This document shows, piece after piece, positions 55,032-63,853 of a stretch of DNA of 64,000 nucleotides. The position numbers were made by a program, and so were the translations under genes. The stretch is taken from NCBI GenBank assembly GCA_963762075.1, contig CAVXJC010000003.1, forward strand, positions 426,831 through 490,830. Reading direction: 5' to 3'. Under the pieces are notes generated by a model. That model searched no databases. It was not told where the DNA came from and saw only the letters and a list, made by a program, of their open reading frames with translations. Source of the stretch: JAOUEA01 sp963762075. Lineage in GTDB: Bacteria > Actinomycetota > UBA4738 > HRBIN12. Numbering within the stretch: the first letter of the stretch is position 1; every line of letters begins with the position of its first letter.

Positions 55032-55960
55032 TGCGGTCGCCTCGCTTCTTCGCCTTCCCTCTGGTTTTGCTCCTGGCCCTATCGGCATGCGTAGGCGGTG
55101 CGGACGCGGACCCGCCGTCTTCGGGTGCGCCCTCGGCTTCCCCTTCGCAGGATGCGATGACGGTGGGAACCGATGCACCCTCCGGGCTGATCTCTGCTAA
55201 GGACTACGAGTCCAGCTTGTTCGACAACACCTCGCACATCGTCGACAACGAATGGTTCCCCCTCGTGCCAGGGACGCGCTACGTGTGGGAAGGGCGCGCC
55301 TTCAACGACGAGGGGGAACGGATCGATCGCCGCGTGGAGTTCATCGTCACCGATCTCACCAAGGTGATCGACGGGGTTCGAACAGTGGTGGGCTGGGATC
55401 GCGACTTCAATGATGGCTCGATGGGTGAATCGGAGCTGATCTTCTATGCGCAGGATGCGGCCGGGAACGTCTGGCATCTGGGCGAGCTTGTCGAGCACTG
55501 GGACAGTGGCGAACTCGACGGTGCTCGGGCATGGTTCGTCGACAGCCCAGAGGGGGCGCGTGCAGGCATCCAGATGCTGGCGAAGCCCATGGTCGGAGAC
55601 CACTACTCGCAGGGCTGGTCGCCACCACCATGGTTCTGGGACGACCGCGCTAGGGTGTCCGAAGTCGGGGTGCGAACGTGCGTCCCGGTCGATTGCGTCG
55701 ATGACGCGATCATCGCCGAGGAGTTCGAGCCGCGGTTCCCCGGATCCTTCCAGCTGAAGTACTACGCGTCGGGCGTGGGTGGCATCCGCGTCGGGTGGCG
55801 CGGAAACGACGAGGAACAGGAGGTCATGGTACTGACGGAGTTCCATCAGCTCACACCCGAGGCTTTAGCGAAAGTGCGGGCCCGAGTCCTGGCACAGGAG
55901 GCGCGTGCCTACGCGTATGGGCAGACAGAGTCGGCGATTCAGCGCGATTCAGCGCACTGA
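55031..55960 (+). CDS. Exported lipoprotein of unknown function
   Basis: 309 residues. Lipoprotein signal FFAFPLVLLLALSACVGG (lipobox LSAC), Ser/Pro linker, then a globular domain with HIVDNEWFPLVPGTRYVWEG, DRRVEFIVTDLTKVIDGVRT and YYASGVGGIRVGW. The NxxFPLxPGTRYVYEG-like segment recurs in secreted actinobacterial proteins of unknown role. ATG 55031 overlaps the stop of the zinc-ribbon-like gene; a GTG at 55022 is an alternative. Confidence 0.75.
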   Translation: MRSPRFFAFPLVLLLALSACVGGADADPPSSGAPSASPSQDAMTVGTDAPSGLISAKDYESSLFDNTSHIVDNEWFPLVPGTRYVWEGRAFNDEGERIDRRVEFIVTDLTKVIDGVRTVVGWDRDFNDGSMGESELIFYAQDAAGNVWHLGELVEHWDSGELDGARAWFVDSPEGARAGIQMLAKPMVGDHYSQGWSPPPWFWDDRARVSEVGVRTCVPVDCVDDAIIAEEFEPRFPGSFQLKYYASGVGGIRVGWRGNDEEQEVMVLTEFHQLTPEALAKVRARVLAQEARAYAYGQTESAIQRDSAH

Positions 55961-55984
55961 CCTACCCTGACCGATCGTCGGAGA

Positions 55985-56155
55985 ATGGATCCCGACAGCG
56001 TCGGAGGAAAGGACGCCGACCAGCTGAGAGGGCGGCGCGGGGATGACACGCTGAACTCGGTCGACGGCCTCGGGAACGACCTCGTGCGTGACCAGGGAGG
56101 TGACGACACCAGCAACACTGGCACAGGCGACGCGGTCGACGGCTGCGAAGCCTGA
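55985..56155 (+). pseudogene. Fragment of an RTX-type calcium-binding protein gene
   Basis: Bases 56000-56155 align without gaps to the last 156 bp of the RTX gene at 48025-48723. The frame stays open from ATG 55985 and gives 56 residues (KDADQLRGRRGDDTLNSVDG ... GDAVDGCEA), but the signal peptide and most repeats are missing. One cap cysteine is changed (TSNTG for TCNTD). It is most likely a decayed duplicate. Confidence 0.75.
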
Positions 56156-56165
56156 CCAGGCAGTC

Positions 56166-56831
56166 CTATTCCGTGGAATCGTTGGATCGGACCTGGACGA
56201 CCCATTGGAGCTGCTGCAGTGCGTCGACCAACTCCTGTGGCTGACGCCTACCCTCGGCGTCCATCGACACCGCAACGATCTGACGGTCGTCATCCAACCG
56301 TTCGACCTGGACGTTGGAGACCACGTAGCCGAGTTCGGTCGTTTCGGCGAGGACATCTCGAAGCACACCTTGACCGTCCCGGTAGCTGACCTGGAACGAC
56401 GTTAGCGAGTACGACGACGTCGGGAGTCGACGGACGAGTGGCGTGTACACGAAGGCGACGATGAGATGAATCGCCGTCGCAGCGGCTGCGAGCGCCCAGA
56501 GCCCCGCCCCCGCCGTGAGGCCCACGGCAGCCGTGAGCCAGATCGTGGCCGGGGTCGTCAGCCCTCGAACGCCGTCACGCCGCATGAAGATCACGCCTGC
56601 TCCGATGAAGCCGATGCCGGCTACGACCTGGGATGCGATTCGCGTGGCGTCGATTCCTGCGTCCTCAGTCCCGAAGCCGTATCGACCGGCGAGCGTGAAG
56701 AGGGCGGCCCCCACGCCCACCAGCGTGTGGGTGCGCAGCCCGGCGCTCTTCTGCCGCAGCTCCCGCTCGAATCCGATCACGGACGACAAGCCGAAGGCGA
56801 TGGCCAGCGACCAGATTCCTGAAATGTCCAA
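56166..56831 (-). CDS. MgtC/SapB-family membrane protein
   Basis: About 221 residues. Four or five N-terminal membrane helices carry the family signature: GLSSVIGFERELRQKSAGLR, THTLVGVGAALFTLAGRYGF and GIGFIGAGVIFMRRDGVRGL then TTPATIWLTAAVGLTAGAG. A C-terminal ACT-like cytoplasmic domain follows. MgtC proteins modulate F-type ATPase or Mg2+-stress responses in pathogens; the role in this organism is unknown. TTG 56831 is preferred because AGGAAAG lies just upstream; ATG 56918 would add 29 residues without family match. Confidence 0.87.
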   Translation of the reverse strand: MDISGIWSLAIAFGLSSVIGFERELRQKSAGLRTHTLVGVGAALFTLAGRYGFGTEDAGIDATRIASQVVAGIGFIGAGVIFMRRDGVRGLTTPATIWLTAAVGLTAGAGLWALAAAATAIHLIVAFVYTPLVRRLPTSSYSLTSFQVSYRDGQGVLRDVLAETTELGYVVSNVQVERLDDDRQIVAVSMDAEGRRQPQELVDALQQLQWVVQVRSNDSTE

Positions 56832-56982
56832 TCGCTTTCCTCTGACCTTGTGTCGAAGGCAGGCTATCGCGTCCAGGCAGATCCTGGGGACCTCATGTCG
56901 ATGGGACCGACACGCCACGAGTTCAGGCCTCGTTCAGCTACAGCACCTCAATATTGTCGCGATTACGGAGGCAGAAGAGACC

Positions 56983-57294
56983 ATGCCCCATACAGCCGAG
57001 CCCGTGATTGAGGCCGATGTAGCCGCCCTCGAGTATCACGAGGCGGCGTGGGATGCGGAGGCTCAGGCAGTGCCCCCACCGGATGCCTCGACTCTTTCGG
57101 ATCTCGCCCTTCAGGCCATCGCGCACTATGAGAACGGAGAGTTACCCCTCGGCGCCAGGGAAGCGGTCCAGCGGGAAGTCTTCCGTCGCGTCGGGGGGCC
57201 ACGCGATCGGGTCACGGACGCTCTGGCGCTGGCGGCTCTCACTTTATGTACGTCCGGAGGGGGAACGGCGGTATGGGTGCTGCTCTCCTCCTAG
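56983..57294 (+). CDS. Hypothetical protein
   Basis: 103 residues starting at ATG 56983, with GGAGG 13 nt and AGAAGAGA 2-9 nt upstream. The sequence is acidic at the N terminus (EPVIEADVAALEYHEAAWDA), helical in the middle (LSDLALQAIAHYENGELPLG) and ends with a short hydrophobic stretch (ALTLCTSGGGTAVWVLLSS). No family recognised. Divergent from the MgtC-like gene. Confidence 0.45.
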   Translation: MPHTAEPVIEADVAALEYHEAAWDAEAQAVPPPDASTLSDLALQAIAHYENGELPLGAREAVQREVFRRVGGPRDRVTDALALAALTLCTSGGGTAVWVLLSS

Positions 57295-57482
57295 GCCAGC
57301 AGCTATTGCAGCGCCGCATCTCGGCACCGGCACGCGGGAGGCGGCTCGAAAGGGCCTCCCGAAGCGATCGCCCGCGGCCACTGCCTTGACGCTACAGGTC
57401 GGCGGCAAGCGAAGACATGTCCGCCTTGACCAGGACGAAACGGGAGCCTACGGAGTTGGGAGGCATCGGCGGTCCCCTCTGC

Positions 57483-58181
57483 TTATGTGGACGCAGGGCG
57501 TCGTGGCTTCGCGGGATCACCTTTCAGGCGAGCTTCACTCGTCCTGGGGAGGCGACCGATGGCGAGCGGGACCAGGAGGGCGACCCAGAACACACCGATC
57601 GCAAGCCCTCCGACCATGTCCGTGAACCAGTGGACGCGAAGGTATATCTGCCCCACCACGGTGACGCTGATCCCGACCAGCGCGACAATCGACGAGACCG
57701 CTGCAGCACGGCGGCCGTGAACCATCGCAATGATTACTGCAATCATCCCCAGGACGGCAGCCGCACGAGCTGCGTGACCGGAGGGAAACGAGACGCCCGT
57801 ATCGCGTTCGAGCCAGAATCGAGGCGCAACGCGATCGACGACGCGCTTGAGAGCGAAGGCGGTCGAGAAGGCTCCGACATAAGCCACCACGAGCAACACG
57901 GCAGGCGTCAGCGTGCGTTGACTGATCCAGAAGTAGCACCCGGCGGTGAGAGCGAGCGCAAGGGCTCCCACCGTCGTGCCTGGGAGCGCGAGCACCCGCA
58001 CGACCCGTCGGCGCCAATCCTCCTGTTGATCGGCGACGGCATCGGCGATCGATCGGTCTACGACCATGGGGCCAGCATCTGCCAATAGCCAGGCGGCGAG
58101 CACTCCGAGCACCGCAAGGCTGATCGCGGCTCCAGCCGCCGACGTTGTCATGAATGTCCGAGACGGGAAGTGAGGTCGCAT
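57483..58181 (-). CDS. PAP2-family membrane phosphatase (second copy)
   Basis: 232 residues from ATG 58181 (ATG 58151 is an alternative). Six hydrophobic segments and PAP2 motifs: KRVVDRVAPRFWLERDTG (weak motif 1), VSFPSGHAARAAAVLG and YLRVHWFTDMVGGLAIGVF. Motifs 2 and 3 are intact, so it may be active on a lipid phosphate. It is separate in sequence from the PAP2 gene at 10284-11015. It stands alone, and the 188 nt between it and the upstream hypothetical gene hold nothing recognised. Confidence 0.82.
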   Translation of the reverse strand: MRPHFPSRTFMTTSAAGAAISLAVLGVLAAWLLADAGPMVVDRSIADAVADQQEDWRRRVVRVLALPGTTVGALALALTAGCYFWISQRTLTPAVLLVVAYVGAFSTAFALKRVVDRVAPRFWLERDTGVSFPSGHAARAAAVLGMIAVIIAMVHGRRAAAVSSIVALVGISVTVVGQIYLRVHWFTDMVGGLAIGVFWVALLVPLAIGRLPRTSEARLKGDPAKPRRPAST

Positions 58182-58345
58182 GAACGGGGGGGGTTGGCTC
58201 CGAGCGCGCCCCAGGTCGCCACTCGAGCGTGGTAGTGAGGTCGAACCTACCCGAGATCAGCACACTTAGCGAATCGCAGCTGAGACTTCACCGCACTTCA
58301 CCTTCGACGACAGCCGAGTAGCCCGTCATTCGGCCATCCGCACAG

Positions 58346-58460
58346 TTCGGTGATCCTAGGTACAAGCCGTAGTCGATCCAGCTCCGCTTCGAGCCGGTAC
58401 TGGATGAGGTCAGACCCAGCCGACCTGCCATCTACACCGGTCCAGTCCCATCCGCTCTCG
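58346..58460 (-). pseudogene. Decayed copy of the XRE-type gene seen at the window end
   Basis: The minus strand aligns over about 115 bp with the partial gene at 63854-64000, but the protein pieces fall in three frames (RERMGL, then MAGRLGLTS, then QYRLEAELDRLRLVPRITEL) and the sequence has several indels. No intact frame remains. The whole stretch 58182-58656 otherwise holds no gene I can support. Confidence 0.65.
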
Positions 58461-58656
58461 GTCTCTTGGAAGGTGCTGGACCAGGATGGGGAGCATGGCC
58501 CAGGCTAGCCGGCTGCGCTGACCACGCAGCGCCAGGATGCGTCGAACCGGCACCCTCAGTGTCCTGGCATCCGGCGATGGACCGGATCCATCGAGACGGT
58601 GCCCGCAAGCACGACGACGTTGAGTAAACCGTCTAAGCCTGCTCTGGTGCGCGGTT

Positions 58657-59136
58657 CTACGAAGGCCCTCCGGCAAGCTCCCCTCGGATCGCTCCGTCTG
58701 GGTACCTCCGGTTGTGGACGTTCACATAGAACCGCTCGGGGTGATCGATGATCCGCTGCACCAGGTCGCTGTCGAGACCGCGAACGCACCCATGGACGCG
58801 ATGAATCGTGGCGGGCAGCCCGCGGCGGTCTGAGAAGAGTTCCACCCGAACAGGACCCGCGACGCCCGCTCGACCACGGTGGATGTGTGCCGCCGTTGGA
58901 CGTCTGATCCTGCTCCACTGAAGGTCGAAGCACACCCGTCCTTGAGCGACAGCCAAGGCGAAGGTCGCCTCGCCCTCGCCGTTGGGATCGCCGGGCCCCG
59001 GGACCTCTTGGGCTCCGAACATGCCGATGGGGCCGATGGTGACGGGACCCCCGGCAAGGGTCGCCTGAACAGGTACCAGTGCCGCCAACGTCACGGCAAG
59101 AGCCAGCGTCGTCATCATCCGAGTCCGCTTGGACAT
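58657..59136 (-). CDS. Secreted CHRD-domain protein
   Basis: 159 residues with signal peptide (MMTTLALAVTLAALVPVQAT) and one CHRD domain: GMFGAQEVPGPGDPNGEGEA, VCFDLQWSRIRRPTAAHIHR and the C-terminal FYVNVHNRRYPDGAIRGELA. CHRD domains occur in chordin and many bacterial secreted proteins; the function is unknown. ATG 59136 is preferred because GGAGGAG lies 3-4 nt upstream. Confidence 0.88.
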   Translation of the reverse strand: MSKRTRMMTTLALAVTLAALVPVQATLAGGPVTIGPIGMFGAQEVPGPGDPNGEGEATFALAVAQGRVCFDLQWSRIRRPTAAHIHRGRAGVAGPVRVELFSDRRGLPATIHRVHGCVRGLDSDLVQRIIDHPERFYVNVHNRRYPDGAIRGELAGGPS

Positions 59137-59351
59137 CGCTCCTCCTTCGTCCGCACCCGTGACTCTCACACAGGCCGGAACACGACTTGGGCTCGACTCT
59201 ATGCCCCCGCACGAGGTCTTGGCGAGACTGGATGTGACTTTGAAGACGGAGGCGGCCAGTTATGCGTCGGCCCTGCATCTGGCCACGGTTGCCTCTGGGA
59301 CGACGACGTTGCCCTTGTGCTACTACACCCTTCCATTTTTAGGAGCGAACC

Positions 59352-59833
59352 TCACGAGCGGCGCGTCGGTGTCGGCTGGCGCTCCACCGTCCACGTGAGA
59401 TCTCCGCTCGCGCACAGCTGAGCGTCCTGTCCGTCATCGGTCAACCCGCCGAGGTTGTACTCGAACATCCCTGAGCCGGTCCTCCATCCGAGGGTGCCGT
59501 AGAGGTGCTCGAAGGTGCTGGCGGAACGTGAGCGGGACAGACGTGTCCTCGTACTCGAACGGTCGGTTTCCGTCCACGCGCACGTCCTCGTATATCGAAC
59601 CGGGTGCTTAGGCGGAAGCCCTCGGTGGTCCCGTCCTCGCACGCGATCTCGACGCCGATCTTGACGGTCCTGAGGAACCACCGTCCGGAGTCTCGTTTCA
59701 CCACGCCGATCGTGATCCTCCTGCCTGCTGAGGTCTCACCCTCGTACCAGATTCGCTGGCTCGCCTGCGCCGCGGATCCGAGCGCGAGGACGAGTGCGAT
59801 CGATAGCCAGAGCATGCCGGTTCGACGAAGCAT
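59352..59833 (-). CDS. Secreted protein of unknown function (two frame breaks)
   Basis: ATG 59833, with GGAGG a few nt upstream, opens a signal peptide (MLWLSIALVLALGSAAQA) and a domain beginning IWYEGETSAGRRITIGVVKR. The sequence keeps sense only if the frame is changed near 59590 (VRVDGNRPFEYEDTSVPLTF) and again near 59520 (STFEHLYGTLGWRTGSGMFE). It ends with DDGQDAQLCASGDLTWTVER at 59352. Two single-base insertions would explain this. The restored 160-residue protein looks like a beta-barrel-type exported domain. Family not recognised. Confidence 0.5.
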
Positions 59834-59946
59834 CGCTACCTCCGTGGGTTCATTTGGAACGAACATTGCGGCAACAGCCCGGCTATGTGCAGTCGGGATG
59901 GCAAGCACCACCACGTAGCCTCCATGCGACTACCTGCGGCTAGCCA

Positions 59947-60402
59947 CTAGCCCGTCGATGGACACGCGACCTGAAGATGGAACGGTCGGTCAGCCCCTTC
60001 GCCGCGGACGTTGAAAGTGCCGACGAAGACGCCGCTCGGATTGTGAAAGCGGCCAGATGTCGTGATCGTGCCGGGATGGGCGACACCGAAGGAGTTTGTC
60101 TTCCCGATCGTCGCGACGTAGGTGCAGTCACTCACGTCCATTGGGAAGGTCACCACGTACCGTCCCTTGCGCGCTCCCGCGCTCGCAATTCCACTGGTCG
60201 TGGCGCGGTCGAGCGTGCCGTCGGACTTCACAACCGCTCCCATGATGAGAACGTCCGTTACGGTGCCTCTGGGAGCTGAGGCGCTGGTGTCGCCTGACGA
60301 ATTCGGAGCTGATGCGCCCGCGATGGCTGTCAGACTGAGGGAGACAGCCCCCGCGATCACGAGGCCGGCTGCCTTCGTCCCGATCAGGAATTTCCTACGC
60401 AT
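59947..60402 (-). CDS. Secreted protein of unknown function
   Basis: 151 residues: signal peptide (FLIGTKAAGLVIAGAVSLSL with TAIAGA cleavage region), a Ser/Pro linker, then a beta-rich domain with YVVTFPMDVSDCTYVATIGK and NPSGVFVGTFNVRGEGADRP, resembling tail- or collagen-associated beta domains. Two cysteines may pair. ATG 60402 is preceded by AAGGGGGAA. Function unknown. Confidence 0.6.
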   Translation of the reverse strand: MRRKFLIGTKAAGLVIAGAVSLSLTAIAGASAPNSSGDTSASAPRGTVTDVLIMGAVVKSDGTLDRATTSGIASAGARKGRYVVTFPMDVSDCTYVATIGKTNSFGVAHPGTITTSGRFHNPSGVFVGTFNVRGEGADRPFHLQVACPSTG

Positions 60403-60538
60403 CGTTCCCCCTTGCGGTCAGACTCGGCGTGCATTTGAGAAGCAGCGTCGCATGACGGCACGTGATAGGCCAGGCAGGGGAGCCGCAGCTACTACCACGG
60501 ACCCTTGGTGCTACTACGTGGGTGGGCGGGAGGGAACC

Positions 60539-60918
60539 CTAGCGTTCCGCGTCGCTTCGCAGGATGCAGAACTCGTTGCCCTCGGGATCGGCGAGCACAA
60601 GCCACCCCGTGCCGTCGGCTGACGCCGGTCATCGATGGGCGCGCCCCCCAAGGCGCGGACCCGCTCAATCTCCTCGTCGCGGGTCCGATCGGTTGGCACC
60701 AAGTCGAAGTGAACGCGGTTCTTCACCTGCTTGTCCTCCGGCACCTCAACGAACAAGACCTGCTGGCCACCGGCTGGGTCGATGATCATGCACTCCTCGT
60801 CACCTGGCTCGTTCGGGTCGCCAGGCATAGCGGTGAACCCCAAGACCTGAGCCCAGAACGTCGACTGCGCATACGCGTCGTGGCAGTCAATCGTGGTGTG
60901 GTCGATCCGCGACGTCAT
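60539..60918 (-). CDS. VOC-superfamily protein (frame break near the end)
   Basis: N terminus RIDHTTIDCHDAYAQSTFWA and VKNRVHFDLVPTDRTRDEEI are typical of glyoxalase-like proteins. The last part of the domain (ADGTGWLVLADPEGNEFCIL) is in another frame after about 60610-60620 and ends at TAG 60539-60541, so one indel is likely. Restored length is about 126 residues. ATG 60918 fits a TAGTCT -10 box 8 nt upstream; no Shine-Dalgarno. Confidence 0.72.
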
Positions 60919-60926
60919 TCGAGCCA

Positions 60927-60932
60927 AGACTA
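60927..60932 (-). promoter_or_regulatory. -10 element (TAGTCT) for the VOC gene
   Basis: On the minus strand TAGTCT ends 8 nt before ATG 60918, a leaderless pattern. Confidence 0.4.
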
Positions 60933-61214
60933 GCTCGTTTTGTTGATGCGACTTACTCGTCCCATTGACCGATGACCCCCCGGGTCAACGACGTTGACCG
61001 TAGCGAATGTCAAGCTAGGTCCCATGACTAGGCCGCTCAGTGATCCTGGATTTCCCTCGCATCATAGGCCGGGGATGCGACCGGAAGGACCAATCCCCAC
61101 GACCAGCAGCGAACCGAATATGTCTGGATGGGTCGTTCCCCGGGCTGGACCGCCAGTTGTTGGCGTGTTGCCGTCAGACTGTGCCTCCGGCGCATTGCTA
61201 CTCAGTCTGCGCGG

Positions 61215-62201
61215 CTAGCTTCCCTCACTACTGAGAGCTCGTAGGTGGCTACCGATCCTGATCCACAACTCCTGCGGGTTACCCGCAGGCAGCAAGCCAG
61301 TCGTCTCTTCGATTGCGCTGACCACTGCCGCCCGGACAGCGTCGTCGCTGACCCAGCCGAAAGAACCGCTCGCGTTCAAGACCTGTCGTTCAAGCCGGTG
61401 CAAGACCGGCGACGGATCGGCTAGACCGGCCAACAGTCTCGAGGTCTCTCGGATTTTCCACCCATTCGGATCCAGGGTGCCGTCCCTATCCAGAAGCAGG
61501 CCGTTTACCACTCCCTCGACGTAACCAGCCGGCCACACTCTGCCATCGCTCGCATCGACTGACTCGACGCCATCTCGTGCGACGACAAACGTACCTCCCG
61601 ACGCTCGCCGCGCAACCGCTACCCCTAGCCTTAGCTGGTCCTCGTCGGAAAGCACCTCGAGGTTCGCGTAGCCCAGACGCCGGGCCAAGTCGCCCTGATG
61701 GAATATTGCTCCCTCGAGATCTCGGACTAGTGCAGTGACGCCGCCGGAAATGTAGGGCTCGAGCCTCCGGAGCGCCCATTTGCTCCAAAGCAAGCTGGCG
61801 TCGATTGCCAGGTTCGCATGTTCTTCGGTCACGCCCGTCAATGTTGCGTGCCCGTGCCCTGTCCCGTGCCGATTTCGTAGCTCCGCCAATCCGCTCACGA
61901 CCGACTTGAGGCCCTGCGCGATTTTCCGGGTTTCGGGATCGTTTGCCAACCCCTCTCCGGGCTGGAACTCCAGAGCCTTATGGGCCGCAGCAACCAGTTC
62001 GGGCATGTCCGCGCCACGACCTAGAGTATCACCGCGTTCCGTCGCGACGATCTTGGCAATAGACTCGCAGAGCTCCTTGGCGCTCCCGACTACCAGCTGA
62101 GAGTCCGAGGCTGCGCTAGCCCGGAAGAGACGATCCTCCGCCTCTCTGATGACCCCCCACTGACCATCGCTCAACCCATCCGGCCTGACTAGCACTGGCA
62201 T
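61215..62201 (-). CDS. Abi_C-type (abortive infection C-terminal domain) protein with an unknown second domain
   Basis: About 328 residues from ATG 62201 (an in-frame ATG at 62357 is possible). Residues about 1-165 resemble the abortive-infection Abi_C domain: VVGSAKELCESIAKIVATER, ADMPELVAAAHKALEFQPGE, IAQGLKSVVSGLAELRNRHG with TGHGHA, then EEHANLAIDASLLWSKWALR. The RN-x-x-G-T-G-H-G segment is the family hallmark. The second half (YISGGVTALVRDLEGAIFHQ onward) is not recognised. Such proteins are linked to phage defence in other bacteria; the role here is inference. Its place in the region after the broken tRNA-Val fits an accessory defence gene. Confidence 0.68.
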   Translation of the reverse strand: MPVLVRPDGLSDGQWGVIREAEDRLFRASAASDSQLVVGSAKELCESIAKIVATERGDTLGRGADMPELVAAAHKALEFQPGEGLANDPETRKIAQGLKSVVSGLAELRNRHGTGHGHATLTGVTEEHANLAIDASLLWSKWALRRLEPYISGGVTALVRDLEGAIFHQGDLARRLGYANLEVLSDEDQLRLGVAVARRASGGTFVVARDGVESVDASDGRVWPAGYVEGVVNGLLLDRDGTLDPNGWKIRETSRLLAGLADPSPVLHRLERQVLNASGSFGWVSDDAVRAAVVSAIEETTGLLPAGNPQELWIRIGSHLRALSSEGS

Positions 62202-62346
62202 TCGACTTGTATCGGCTTGATTGACCACGTGGGTAAGTGCTCGTCCCAACCAGACCCGGGCCGATTCGAGAAGGAGCAGAAAGCACCAACGTCGGTATGG
62301 GACGTTGGCTACATCGGGGCTGTGGGGGTTCAGGGCATTTCCCTGC

Positions 62347-62526
62347 TCACCCGCCAAGGAGCTCGATCTCCAGCTTGGTCCGCAGCTCGTCGTCAGCCTC
62401 CAGGTCCACGAGTAGATCCGCGATGCCGGGGTTCCGTGCGGTCAGCTCGGCGATTAGGCGAGCACGGTCGGGCGACGTGCACAGCAAGTAGCGAGCAGGT
62501 CGTCGCGGAGAGCTGGCGATGTGCAC
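62347..62526 (-). CDS. Possible small protein or gene remnant
   Basis: A 59-residue frame from GTG 62526 to TGA 62347, rich in Leu, Ala, Asp and Glu (ARLIAELTARNPGIADLLVD, LEADDELRTKLEIELLGG). Composition and codon use look coding, but there is no Shine-Dalgarno or -10 box and the N terminus looks random. It could be the remaining end of a longer gene. It lies between the Abi_C-type and DinB-like genes. Confidence 0.3.
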   Translation of the reverse strand: MHIASSPRRPARYLLCTSPDRARLIAELTARNPGIADLLVDLEADDELRTKLEIELLGG

Positions 62527-62539
62527 CGGTAGACGCAGG

Positions 62540-63091
62540 CTACGGCGTTGGAGGGTCCTCGCCGATGAGGCCGTCGATCGATTCGCGGATGAGATCGGCG
62601 TGGCCGTTGTGGCGAGCGTATCCCTCGATCATGTTGAGGAGGATGTAGCGGACGTTCGGCGCCTGCGGGGTTGGTTGCCTCGCAGGGCCGCGTTCGGCGA
62701 GCGCCTGCGCGAACCGGCCGCGGGAACGAGCGACCGCATCCTGCCATCGCGTGTAGAGGTCCTCGGCTGAGTGATCCGCGGCGGTACGCCAATCCCAGGC
62801 AGGGTCCGTGCTCCAATCGACCGCGTTCCACGGCGCAAGCTGCTCCTCGCCGTAGAGCCACTCAGTGGACATATCGTCCTCGAACCGGGTGAGGTGCTTG
62901 AGCATGCCACCGAGTGTCATCTCCGACGGTGGGTGCCTCCTGCTCAATTGCTCCGCGCTGAGTCCGTCGACCTTCCAGGCGAACGTCGAGCGCTGCCGTT
63001 CGAGAAACCCGAGCAGGGTGTCGGTCTCTTCGCCGCCGATCGGCGGATCCGGCGCGTGGCGTTCGTCGGGCGGATAGAGCATTGGCGGCAC
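62540..63091 (-). CDS. DinB-like (DUF664) family protein
   Basis: 183 residues of the DinB/DUF664 four-helix type: LLGFLERQRSTFAWKVDGLS, TLGGMLKHLTRFEDDMSTEW (first His), and the C-terminal IEGYARHNGHADLIRESIDG with the second and third His. Members are metal-dependent transferases of the mycothiol/bacillithiol-S-transferase superfamily; the substrate is unknown. ATG 63091 is taken; ATG 63082 is possible. It is common as a single gene in actinobacteria. Confidence 0.88.
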   Translation of the reverse strand: MPPMLYPPDERHAPDPPIGGEETDTLLGFLERQRSTFAWKVDGLSAEQLSRRHPPSEMTLGGMLKHLTRFEDDMSTEWLYGEEQLAPWNAVDWSTDPAWDWRTAADHSAEDLYTRWQDAVARSRGRFAQALAERGPARQPTPQAPNVRYILLNMIEGYARHNGHADLIRESIDGLIGEDPPTP

Positions 63092-63163
63092 CTCCGGCGA
63101 GGGACGGGTCGGTGATCCGATACTACGTAGCGGATGCGTCGAGTGGGCCTGCGGCGCTGCTTG

Positions 63164-63634
63164 TCAGTCTGTCCGCGTGGCGGTGGCCTCATAGCCGCCG
63201 CCCGGCCACTCCCACGCTCCCCGGATTACTCCAGCGTCGATGGTTCCAGTGAACTTCGCGGGCGAATCCTTGTGGCCGTGCCAGATCGTCAACTGGTCCC
63301 CGGTGACGTCCCAGAAGTACTCCAGGGCGAACGAACAAAATGGCCCGGGGCCCTCGCCACTGAATAGCATCGAGCGCAGCATGTCTGCTTCGAAGTCGAA
63401 GCCGATGTACTCGGTACCCTGGTCCGCCTCACCGTTGCGGCGCGTCTCCTGCACCATGAAGTACCCGCCCGGCAACCATCGTCGAGTGACGGTCGCGATC
63501 GACCCCTCGCCAGAAGAACTGTCGTGCTCGTCGACCCGCCACGTCCCCTCCAGAACATCGAGGTCGCGCAACCTCGGGTGAGGCGGGGGCGCCTGCGGCG
63601 CACCCCCAGGTCCGGCCGTGTCCTCGTCGCTCAT
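63164..63634 (-). CDS. DUF1579-like (lipocalin-like) protein of unknown function
   Basis: 156 residues. After a Pro-rich N terminus (about 20 residues) comes a beta-barrel-like domain: LRDLDVLEGTWRVDEHDSSS, GSIATVTRRWLPGGYFMVQE, YIGFDFEADMLRSMLFSGEG, LTIWHGHKDSPAKFTGTIDA. The pattern 'LEGTW...R.LPGG.F.V.....' resembles DUF1579-type proteins. The assignment is by general appearance. No signal peptide. The 219 nt upstream contain nothing I recognise. Confidence 0.65.
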   Translation of the reverse strand: MSDEDTAGPGGAPQAPPPHPRLRDLDVLEGTWRVDEHDSSSGEGSIATVTRRWLPGGYFMVQETRRNGEADQGTEYIGFDFEADMLRSMLFSGEGPGPFCSFALEYFWDVTGDQLTIWHGHKDSPAKFTGTIDAGVIRGAWEWPGGGYEATATRTD

Positions 63635-63853
63635 GTCCGACCCTCCTCTGGTCTGGGTCCCGGCTCTGACGTTGTGAGGTGGCCGCTGGGCGTGCAGTCC
63701 CCCCGCCTGGCCCCGGGAATACCCGGGCCGGTGTCACAACGATCGATCCCGTCTTATCCGTCTTGCCATCGCCCAAACGAGTGTTTCTGCCGAGCCCTGT
63801 TCAGATCTTGCAACTAACCCACCATTCCAATCAGCGAGTCATCTGTAGAGGAG

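Noticed and set aside
60994..61218. A 74-codon plus-strand frame between the VOC and Abi_C-type genes
   Set aside because: No ribosome-binding site or -10 box, Pro/Ser-rich random composition; the 287-nt gap appears non-coding.
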